Assembly: GCA_030867875.1 (NCBI GenBank)
Contig: JAOWCC010001634.1
Location: 35,173,867-35,237,866 of the forward strand
Origin: Actinernus sp. WN-2022
Taxonomy: Eukaryota > Cnidaria > Anthozoa > Actiniaria > Actinernidae
DNA length: 64,000 nucleotides
Direction: 5' to 3'
The notes below the pieces were generated by a model that searched no databases, was not told where the DNA came from, and saw nothing but the letters and a program-made list of their open reading frames with translations. The position numbers and the translations under genes were made by a program. This document shows, one piece after another, positions 25,101-37,100 of this stretch (within the stretch, counting starts at the first letter, position 1; each line of letters starts with the position of its first letter).

Positions 25101-28100
25101 TCTGCTAATCTGGTGAGGAAAGAATCAAACACAGTACATAAACTCTGCTCGGATACGAGTCGTATTCACCGAGGAAACAGGGTTTTCTTTCACAACCCAA
25201 AGCAGTAAACAGCATCCTAATGTTTTGATAGAATGTTTCAATGACTTTTTGTGCAATATCCTACTTGCCTAACGCGATAGAAGCGGGGATTGTTGTGGTT
25301 ATATTGAGGTCTCATTCGCTATCCAAAATGGCGAAAGGACACCGAAAGTACGGGATTGTAGTTACCAGTTATCTGCTCTGATGAAATGATAACGAGGGCC
25401 AATGTAGGTCGAGGATACCAAAATAATTCATATGAACTCGGTATCGGCACATCAAACACGTTCGAAACAAGTTGCTGCTCGCTGCGCTCGCAGCAAAAAC
25501 CACGGACCCGGAAATCGAAATTTCGTTCAAACCCGGACCTGGTACTGCCGCAAACATATATTACGTCATAAACAAAAGTGCCCCCTCCCCCCACGAGGGG
25601 TACCTTGAGATGCCACGAGTTACAAGAGCCTATAATGTATATGCAATGACCACTGATTTTTTCTTTAGTAAACGAAATATTACTCACTCCAGAAGGGTTT
25701 CCGAGGCACCTGGCCCGGCAGTTGTAGGATCCAATGCATGGACTATTTAAAAAGTACTGGTCTTCTGGTAGGTCAGAGTTTACTGACCCAAAATTACGTG
25801 CCGAAACAAACATTACATTTTTGATAGAATTTTCTGCACCGATTTTTAAAAATTCAAGCCCTGCACTGGATCACAGATTTTATGGCCTTTTATGTTTTTC
25901 TCAGCCTCTACCTCCATCTTGGCAGTCGTACCATCTGGTGGAGAATCCTGAAACGCTTTTAATTAAGTTAAAGGATCTTAAAAACCGTTTGTGTTACAGA
26001 CAAATCAAAGGATACAGGGTTGTCGGTTGCACTGTTCATTTCTATTGTCAGAATGCCATGGACAAAATCGATGGTGTCGACTACGATGCCATGTACCTGA
26101 GACATGCAGTAAAGAGAAAAATGGCTAAAGTTGGTATCTTGTTCAGTGGAAAATCATAGGTTTTATGGATTTCCCACTGCTAATTTTTTATTTTTTTTAT
26201 TTTTTTATTTAAACATATATATTCTTTGTGTTTGCTCCAGGAGCAGGAGCTCATCTAGGGAGCTTACACAACATTTATTTACAAATTATAACTGGAAACG
26301 AAAGGAGGAACTAAGCTACATACATACATGTTCATTACAAGACTTAAATTGAAACAACACGAAAAGATTAATAGGCTAGAAAATGACAATACAGAAGGCG
26401 AGTTGCAAGGACAAATCAGAAAAAACGATTTGACTCCATTAGAAATATTTGGACTTCCTTAAAAATACATTCGTTTTGTGTTAGTGATAGGCTGGAGTCT
26501 CCAAACAGTAAAGTTCTTAACCTAAATTTGTCCGTGCAAGTTTGCCAATTACTAATAGTAAGTGCAACAGAGGTAAGGAGTTTGGATCGTTGGGCAGCAT
26601 ACATGGGACAGTAAAAGAAAAAATGCATTGATGTTTCATTGGGAAATCCACAAAGACAACATGGAGAGGAGATGCAGTTTCTTATAAATAAGTCAAAATT
26701 CAATTGCGAGTTTTTCATTCTTAGACGGGTATGCATAATTGAGGCAAATCTAGAAACAGAAAAGTTATACAATGTATTATACTGTAAACATTCAAATGTA
26801 GATTTCACAGCAAATTTAAAAGAGGCTAAGGTTGATATGTTACGTATTTTTAAATCTAAGCTGTTCCAAAGTTTAATGGCAGAAGGGAAGAAAGAACGTT
26901 TATGTCTCTCAGTTCGACTAGTTGGCAGAGTATAATTTTCCCCGTATCTAAGCGAAAGTCTCGTTCGTTCACTAACTTTTAACTGCTAATGACGTAAGAA
27001 TGAATACTTTTCCCCTTTAGATAATTACCCCTCGTGTATAATTCCTTCCTTTCGACTCCATGCCCATAACCTCCATCTATATTATCCCTATAGATAATCC
27101 CCTCCATCCCCTTCCAAAATCAGATGCGTGTTAGTCAATAAAGCCTTTTTTGACAAGTTAATACATTACTCTGTAATTGAACAGAGATAACAGACTCCTC
27201 CCTGCACTGAATCACACAATTTAAGGCCTTTTATGTTTCTTCAGCCTCTACCTCCATATTCTCAATTTGGTGGAGAAACCCGGAAACACTTTTAATTAAG
27301 TTAATAGCCCATAACCTCCATGTATACTCTCCCTATAGATAATCCCCCCATGGATAATCTCCACCTCCAAAATGAGATGCGTGTTAGTCAATGAAGCTTT
27401 TTCTGACAAGTTAATAAATTGCTCTGTAATTACATAGAGATAACAGACTCCTCGTGGTTTTGTCTTCTTTAATTGTCTCTATAAAAATGCTGTAATATAG
27501 CAAAGGGTCCCTTTATGATGGATATAGTCCATGGGAACTAAACATGGGATTCTACGGTATGTGAAAGTGAAAACACTAAAAGAACGCTTCTAAGAGGACC
27601 TTACCTGAGGACAGCAGCGAAGCGTGTAAGCATCTTGAACACGGTTACAGAAACGGTGGCTTTCTAAATAGAATAATTATTAGGTAACGGGTTAGCATTA
27701 TCAATGATCCTCTAATTCACTTACCTTGACATAAAGATTGCCTTTGTTTTAGCTACGTCTTGCAGCGAACCCATGGACAAGAGGAGAAGTCCGGCTTGGG
27801 TAGACGAACGGGAGTTAATTTTGTCCTTTATTTTAGAGATGGAATGGCCATCTAGTGTGGGGTAAATCTCATAGACTCAACTCAAAGCATTGGTTCCAGG
27901 CCAAACATTTCTCAAGTCCTCTGCAAGTCTTATCTTGAATGTATTAGTACCAGATCCTTTAATAATATTGTTTATTATATGGCTCTGTCACTTCTTGTAG
28001 GAGGCGGCGTGGCCGAGCGGTTAACACGGTGGACTTGTAATTTAGAGACCCCGAGTTCTATACCCCGTGCGTTCAACCACGTTTGTAAATAACCAGTCGA

Positions 28101-31100
28101 TTTGTCTCCTCGTCGACTGGGATTCTTATTCTGTTTAGTTTAAACACGACCACATCAGCTTATGCTGCAGTTAAATGCACCGTGTATAAATAAGTGATAT
28201 TATGTAGCAGTGTAAAACGTTTGTATGCTGAACCTTATAATAGCACAACAGGGCGCAAAGTGTAACCTATAAGCAAAATATGAATACTAGTGTTATTTAG
28301 CAATAGTACGTATTATTATTACTATTCGCAGGGTTAGAATATCGCGGATATAAACACAACAACAACAACTCAATCAATCGAGTTTGGGTAAACCACATGG
28401 ACCGGGTTGGTCGAAGCCAGGGTGGGCGCTACCCCAGAGTTACATCGCTACCCCGAGGTTAAATTGTACTGATTACAATTACATATGTAGCGCTAACCTA
28501 GGGATAAAGTTACCCTAGCTTCGAACAACCGGGGCCTGAATGACACAAATAATGTCTTCATCTACCTGCTATCTCTGAACGATGTATTTCAGAATGAAGT
28601 ACGGCCCGCAGTATTTCTGCTACCTTTCCCTGGCCTTTGTGAGGACGGACCCTCTGGATGTCTGTCAAAAATGGATAACATCTTCGGTAAATATGGCATC
28701 GTTTGTCCTCAGCCAGTGAGTAGATTTGAGCTATCTTAGGGCGTCAATGGATGGAAGACCAACTCCCCTCCCATCCCCCTCTCCTTCCTATGAAAGCACT
28801 TATAACACGATCAAACGGCAACCAAAGTTGGTCTGCCGGTGTTTAACTGCGTCAGTTGTCATCGCATAATTTCAGCCGTAAAGTTTAAACATTACGGGTG
28901 TTAAAGAAAACAATACCATTTCGATTTGCCACTTTTATAGTGTGAATAGGTCAATAAGTGTTAGAAATATCCAAAGTAGTAAAAAATATTCCCAAATGAA
29001 CAAGTTAAACCACAAACTTTTAGGAGACTTTACCGGTAAAATCCAGTACGCCGTTTCGGCGAACCCTGTTGTTTTTCTGTCGTGACGTCATACGCGCAAC
29101 GCTCGCCTGCACAACACAACGCCTTGGAGGCATATTTCTAATAAAATTTTCCTTTTTCTCTCTTCTCGTACAAAAGAAGAAAGTAATATTTATCTTCGCG
29201 CGAAATAGTACGCATCAAAAAACTAGCCACGCTGGTTGTCGTGTTGCGCATATGACATCACTTCGGGAACGGCCTCAAGTAATGGCGGACGTTTAGATTC
29301 AATACTCGGGAGTTAAAAAAAATTGACTTCCCGTCGTCGAATCGAGAACCGGTTTGGCCTGGTAATAATATAGCAACTCTACTTTATGAATATGCAAAAA
29401 CATTGATAAACTTGATGGTAGTAGTACTTTTAAACGACGCACAAGCTGTTCTTACCGACGTCAAATGCTCTCGTGCTTCCCTTCAGGACTTCTAATGTCA
29501 TAGCTGCCACAATATCGGCTTGCCTGGCGATGGCACTTGCGCGTTCAACAGCTGAAGAAGGAACGACACCAGTCACACCACTCATCCTGGACCCCAGAGC
29601 CCTCTGGGACACCACTATTTATGGTCAGCGCCAAGATACAAGGCGCTGACCATAAGATACGCGGGCTTTGGGAACGAAATTGTTCTCCACCCTTCTCATA
29701 TCTTGTCGCGCGTGCGCATTCAGCATTTTCGTACCACAGATAGTTAATACCCCTAATTCTAACGCGAATATGACTAGTTCTATATATATTCAATAAGGGT
29801 TGGATGATTGTAATGTCAAGCCACACAAGCGGCAATATTGCCTAATTTCAGTTATAATTTCCTCCAGTTCAATACTTAAGAAATGATTGGTGGCTGAAAA
29901 AGAAACATTCCTAGTAAAGATTTCTTAACTAAAAATTGGAGAGCGATGAATGGCGGTACTTCTCAAGATACCAACAAACCATACCTTCAGCTCCAAGCGC
30001 TGTGATCAGTTGAGTACCATTGATGAGTGCAATACCCTGAAAGCACGAAGCCTCTCATGAGAACACGTATAAGAGCGCCACTAGAGCGGATTTCGTATGA
30101 GTTGGATATTGTATGATCCGCTATCCGTCATTACTTCTCTTGGGTTCTTCGGCCGGTTTCTATCACGCCCACCCATTACATCACCATTTGTAATCTTATA
30201 CCTTATATTTTTCAGTCTCATATTCGTATATTTGTATTTGCAACGGTTTTATACTTTCACAACTTGTTTTAACCCTGATGAAAGTTGGCCATGCCAGCCG
30301 AAATATTGGTTAGATATAAATATTCCTAAACTGGACAAATCAGTCTTATATCGTTCTATTATGTCGTACAATAACCGTAACGTAAGTCATTACCGTAATA
30401 ACTTGTGCACTCATACGAAATGCGCTCTATCCCGATCACGCATAGGTCGCCTTATATAATAATAATAATAATAATAATAAGACAATAATATATATTGACG
30501 CACGCTGATGTAATGTTGGTCCGCAAAGCTGCCGTTTCGTGAAAAACTCTGAATTTCTAACGGGACCTGAAACAACCATAGGGGTTGATCAAAGCCAGGA
30601 CCCGGCTAGACCACAGGTCGAATTTCATGGAATTAAATACACTTAACAGTTGTACTGTGTGCACGGTTTAAAAATTGTATACAACATTCGTCAGTTATCG
30701 TTGATTTTAACATTGCGGAGCTACAATAACTTGCATCATTATTAGAGAAACTATGCGCAGAAATCTAAAAGCATGTTACATATTTGTTTTGTTTCAGATT
30801 GTTTATGACCAATCATGTGCAAACGCCCCCCCCCCCCCCCCCCCCCGATTCAATAGGGAGCTTCAGATTCGAGTACGAGTACGACTTTTACTACGAGTAC
30901 GACTTTTAGACTCAAAATATCTCCGTCGCAAGAAAGTACAAATCTTTCATTTCTGCCAAGCAATGCTACAGACACGAGAACAAGCTACTAAGAGTATGTG
31001 TTTGTTCATATATATTTTTTAACTGTTCGTCGATTGTGAAAAGTCGTACTCGTTGTCGTACTCGTACTCGAATCTGAAGCTCCCTAATGTTGTCTTGGCT

Positions 31101-34100
31101 ACAACTCAGCCGGAAATGACGAAATTTCCGCCAACATTGTATCGGGGGGAGGGGGAGAAGGGGTTGACGTAACTTTTTCGATTTTTTCCCAAATTTGACT
31201 CCAAGGGATTCTTTTCCTAATGCAAATGATTGTAGCAAGAGACAACATGATGCACTCGAATTGTTTGAGTACATGATTACCGCTGAGGAAACACGTACTC
31301 GGATCAATTAGGATCAAAGGAAATTGCGCCAACAATAGAAATGCTAATAGCCCCAATACAATGAATAATCGATGAATTAATTAAACATGCTGATCTACGT
31401 GTGGATGAATACGCGAATTAGTTCTTTGTCCACCAGTTCTTTGTCTTCTCCATCTGGTCTTTGTCGAGCGTGGTTATCTCACCTCTGTTTAACGAGTGCA
31501 TTGGACCGCGCCCGCAACATTGAGAGAATCGGCCGAAAACTGAAGACAGAATTCCGTTTCCGTTAATTTACCATCCATCCAATCTCCCTATCAAGAAAAT
31601 CGTCCAGAAGAACTTCAAGATCTTACAGAATGAGACCGCCCTATTTTCCACAGCCAGCATTTATCTCTTTTAAGCGAAACAAGAACCTTCGGGATTCCCT
31701 GGTCAAGGGATCACTACGGCCCGATCTTCAACCAGGAACCTTTAAATGTCCCAGGAAACGATGTAACGTGTGCTTTCACTAAAACTGCCACACTCATTTC
31801 AGGACCCAAAGGCTCTCTTAAAGTTACTGACCATTTTAACTATACGTCTAGTAATATTAATTATTGCATCACCTGCACACTTTATAACAAACTCTACATC
31901 GGAGAAACAGGTATCGCCAAACCAGTAGCTCGTCACTTTAATCTGACCATTCTATTAATCACATCACTATATGCGGCATTTCTCTTCATCAAGGTACTAC
32001 CAAAACCCGTAAACGCAAAGAACAGAACTTTATTTTCAGTGGAACGGCATTAATGAACGCTTTTCCTTCAATTAATTTCGCTTATTTTCATTCATACTTA
32101 GATCAACATGTTTCATTACTTTATTCATCGACACTTTATTGTATTGCGGCTATTAGCATTTTTATTGTTGGCGCAATTTCCTTTGATCCTAATTGAACCG
32201 AGAATGTGTTTCCTCAGCGGTAATCATGTACTCAACACTATATCAACCGTTTATCCACCCACAATAGGCCCTTTGCAGCTAACAGTCACGTGCTGATATA
32301 ATACTTCATTAACGAATGAATTGAGCTCGTGATCCCCATGGGAAAGACGTTGCCATGGATGCTGGAGAGCAAGCTATCTTTAAAATCGCTGTTTTTGAAA
32401 GATCGACAATCGATTGGAGGTGGAAAATAGCATTTACAAATAGGTTTTGCTAATAGCAATACCGATCTTGTACAATGCATTTAAATAAATGAAGTCAGAT
32501 ATGTTTTGCTCTCCAGTACAACCACGTGATGTGTTAGCTGCAAAGGGCCATTCCCTCTTTTGCTCTGACGAAGGGCTAGCGCTCGAAACGTCAGCTGCTA
32601 CTCGCTCCCCACGGCGGTTAGCATATCTACGACTTATAAGTTGATCATACCACTCTCATATGACGCCGAAAGAAAAAATTTCCACAAACCACACATCAAA
32701 ATAAGGATACCAATGAGAGTAAGCTTTGTCATCTGCTATAAGGCGTAATAAATTCTGCAGGCAAGATTCTGATTGGACAAAACGAACAATGGCAAGTCCA
32801 CGAGTCATGACGGGGAAGAGCACGGGCTCATTTTCCCCGACACGGCTGGTGACCGAGCCTACCCCTCGACCCTGCTACAGAGATTCCGCCAGAACGGCAT
32901 ATGCCGCTTTTTACCGATAAACCTTCGAACTGTACTGGAAAAAACTGGCACTATGTTTTATTCGTGTGGCTCTGTACCCAAAAACGTTTGTACCGGTACA
33001 GAGTATCAGCTAATAGAAGAGACTAGCGGAATCTCTGCGCTAGGGAGCTAGGGCCACCAGACCTCAGGCCTCTATAAACATTGCATCGTCTATCATCTAG
33101 CTACAGCCCTGCGCAGACGCAGACTTTTCATATTGAAGCAAGTCTATCTCGTTTACCTCCTTTGGACCAAGGGTGGTTGGTTCCAGGCCGTGTGCTTGAA
33201 GAACCTAACATAGAAAAGAGTTTTAAAAACCGTCCACATGATAATAACATATTGTTCGATTCCACATTGTTGGGTACTATCATTGTTACAGGAATTACCC
33301 CTTAGTGGGACGTATTGATAAGAATGGGCAAGATTGCAGCAAATCAAGGGTATCACGCATCAAGCAAATCAAGGGTCTCACGCATCGAGCAAATCAAGGT
33401 TCTCACGCATCAAACAAATGAAGGGTATCACGCATCAACCAAATGAAGGGTATCACGGGAATCAAGAGTATCTAAAGGATCAAGAGCGTAAGTCACGGCG
33501 GATCAGTATCTTGCTCTATAACATAGTGCTTGGGGGGAGGGTATTCTGCAGTTGCCCCTAAGATGGATATGGTACTCTTCAAGAGTTGGATTTTGTACAA
33601 AGTGCGCTACATATACAACTGACTTACTAATTTGGCATCAGCCCAACCACTTTTGGCACTCCACATCTTTCCCTCTCCAAGTATGATGCCCAATGCCAAG
33701 TGTGCCAGGGGAGCCAGATCACCGCTGGCACCACACGTACCCTGCTCTGGTACACATGGGAGCAAGGAATCTGAAATGAACCCAGAAGAACTACTTCAAT
33801 TCTGGTTTAAAATGTTAAAAAACACCACACATTTTGGCCTTTTTGAATTGTCCAGTTTTTAAGCAACACTCCCATCACATATCACTATCCCCCCTTTTCC
33901 TCCAGTTATATTTCTGTACATCTATCAACCATTCCGGTTATACCAGGAAAATACCGCAAAACAACACCATGCGTGCCGCTATACCGGCAAGAACATGACA
34001 TTCCCGCTTTTCTGGCGAAAAAAACAAAATTACCGGAGAAGAGCTCACGAGTGTGCAATCACCATACTGCAACCACATGCAGCTTGAGTAGTGTGTTGCC

Positions 34101-37100
34101 GATAGAGTGATATTGGTGCGGATGGAATGGTAGTGCGGATGGAGTGGTGGTAGTGCTGATGGAGTGGTGGTGGTGCCAATGGAGTGGTGGTGGCATGGAT
34201 GGAATGGTGGTGCGGTGGTGCAGTAATACTGCCCTTTCGTTTGTTTGCTGGTTGTACATCAATAAATAAATATTGCCTGTACAATACTCTTGACGCGGCA
34301 TAATGAATATTTTTTTACCATAAAATTATGCCTGCTGAAATATGCCAATCAAGTAAAATGTTTCCTTTTTAAAACAAAATGATGTAGGCATCAATCAAAT
34401 AGAAATTGAGGGGTTCGTAGGTCTGGCATGTTAAACTAATTATACAATCCAAATTGCTATGGTTCAACACTGAGACTACTTGCATACATACTGTTAAATG
34501 CAGTAATATACTTTTGCAGCGTCTTCATGGATATGCCACTGAAAGAACAATTCAAATACGAAACATTATTCTCAACACAAGACTGCTGAAGTAAGACAAC
34601 TAAAACAGTTCAGCCTTGCGATTGTTACAGTTATGCGTCACATCTGGGTAGATTTCACGTTTGGGCATCGATCGCCGTTATAACGGAGATTTTGTCATAG
34701 CGGGGTTCGCCATAACATGGTTCCAATCCCGGGAGGGGGGAGGGGGGGGGGGGGGGGAGGGGGGCTGCCGCCATATAAAAGTGATGGGATGATCGTCGGA
34801 AATGTTAAAAGGAACCCCTAAAATGTACCAGAATCTCGTTCTGAGGGCGTGGCTCGAAACACAAAATTAAGTGACATTTGATCCAAGTGCAATTGACTGA
34901 TAATACCAGGCCAAAAGATCGTTAAACGATAATTCTATATTCTGACATGTAGTTCTTATCTTACTTTGAATACCCTAACGGTACTACGATAATCACAACT
35001 GTGGTCGTTTCAAATCGAACACCCTTAGTGGTACCAAACTACGCATTTTAACCTCTAGAAGGTACGACCAGCATCTCCTTCAGTGCCATACAGGGAGTTC
35101 TAATCCCTACAAGCTACTTTATCTTTGGCCGGTGGGAAGGGTACATACTCTACTCAATTTGAATTCTCTCTTTACCTGTAGCCTTTGGCAAGGATGTTGA
35201 TCCTAAGTGCTAGTAACATACGTGATCTGTCAAGGGTTAAAGGGTTTCCAACGCCTAGAGTGAATCGAGTAAAGTGTTACCATTAATTATATAATGTTAC
35301 TAGCAATTCATTTCTCAAATCTATATTTGTATAAGACGTAAAATGACTAAAAATCTGAACTTTGCATCGTTTGAACTGCGATTTCTTACCTACAGCATGT
35401 GAGCGTATCAAGTTTTCCTGCAGTTCGCTGGATATGAAAAAAATAACAAATATGATGTAGTAATTAAAGTGTAATCGGTCTTATGTGATTATTGTTTAAT
35501 GAGGGTTTAGATCAAGCACAAGATAAGGGGGCTAAGGAAGTCACAGGCCTAGGGATTAAAAACATTTATCAGGCTTGTGTTTTATACAATAAACATTGTG
35601 AAATGCGCTCTCTGATTGGTCGAGAGCCATGTATTATCAGAGTCGAGATACACATATGACGTCACGTTTAGCATGAAATCATTTCGTAGCCTCTTATTTT
35701 CGTTCATCGTGCTTAATTATTTATAAAACAAATAGATACCATTCGGCCGTGGGACTGTCTTCTGGTATACGTAGATGCACATATGACGTCAACACGCGAC
35801 GAAAACTGCGCATCGTGACGTACTTCTTTGTTCTCGTCACGTTTTGATATCATCTTTGCATCCAGTAAGACGCCCTCTTATAGATGCACATATCACATCA
35901 CCAACTCAACGTTAAGAGAACAAAGAAGTACGTCACGAGATGCAGTCGCATTCAGTTCAGTGTTTAAAAACGTGTAAAAAGCATGAGTAAAGGCCCTGTT
36001 ACACGGTACAATATTTAATGCAACGAACCAAGAGTCCATATGTACTATATCTGTGAGCCCATTACCCAGAGCGTCCATATGTACCATATCTATGAGCCCA
36101 TTACCCAGAGCGTCCATGTGTACTATATCTGTGAGCCCATTACCCAGAGCGTCCATATGTACTACATCTGTGAGCCCATTACCCAGAGCGTCCATATGTA
36201 CTATATCTGTGAGCCCATTACCCAGAGCGTCCATATGTACTATTTCTGTGAGCCCATTACCCAGAGCGTCCATATGTACTATATCTGTGAGCCCATTACC
36301 CAGAGCGTCCATATGTACTATATCTGTGAGCCCATTACCCAGAGCGTCCATATGTACTATATCTGTGAGCCCATTACCCAGAGCGTCCATATGTACTATA
36401 TCTGTGAGCCCATTACCCAGAGCGTCCATATGTACTATATCTGTGAGCCCATTACCCAGAGCGTCCATATGTACTATATCTGTGAGCCCATTACCCAGAG
36501 CGTCCATATGTACTATATCTATGAGCCCATTACCCAGAGCGTCCATATGTACTATATCTATGAGCCCATTACCCAGAGCGTCCATATGTACTATATCTAT
36601 GAGCCCATTACCCAGAGCGTCCATATGTACTATATCTATGAGCCCATTACCCAGAGCGTCCATATGTACTATATCTGTGAGCCAATTACCCGGAGCGTCC
36701 ATATGTACTATATCTGTGAGCCTATTACCCTGAGCGTCCATAAGTTAGAAATATATCTGTGAGTTGACGTATTTACACATTAGGCTATTTTTAGATTTTA
36801 TACCCCAGAACAACTCTGTTTCTTAAATGTATTTTCCACGAATAAATGTTTTTCTTTATTCAAAAGAAAATAATAACGACAGAGATAATAGCCTGTACCG
36901 TTCGCTCGTGCGTTCAGTGATCGAAAGAAGGTACATTGTCTGTAAAAGAATGAAACCTGGTTCTATAAATAGCCCAAGGTGTAACTACGCCAACTCAAAG
37001 ATATAGTATGGGAGATGGACGTTCCTTGGTAATGGCTCCTGAACGAACATTTTAGCTTGTAACATCCCCTCGTGGAACTGTTTTTCTTCTTCTTCAAAAT

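Noticed and set aside
24923..25132. Minus-strand frame with [20 protein letters not shown]
   Set aside because: It looks somewhat coding but matches neither HAL nor any family I recognise. It lies between HAL exons 16 and 17, which join perfectly without it.
25686..25760. Candidate HAL exon with [15 protein letters not shown] and a strong gtgagt donor
   Set aside because: The sequence has no counterpart in histidases, and the true exon 16 was found at 26016-26096. Probably chance or a repeat fragment.
25734..26159. 141-codon plus-strand frame
   Set aside because: It is antisense to HAL exon 16 and overlaps a locally duplicated block. It is explained as a shadow.
28001..28090. Possible tRNA-Leu/Ser gene
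   Set aside because: The A box is good but the B box and T arm are degenerate, the cloverleaf does not close, and a second copy shares about 100 bp of non-tRNA body. Called a SINE instead.
34045..34301. His/Ser/Thr-rich 80-codon frames
   Set aside because: They translate the GGATGGAGTGGTGGT minisatellite in HAL intron 9.
35893..36762. Long open frames of 226-282 codons on both strands
   Set aside because: They follow only from a 39-bp tandem repeat whose length is a multiple of three; they lie in a HAL intron and lack gene context.
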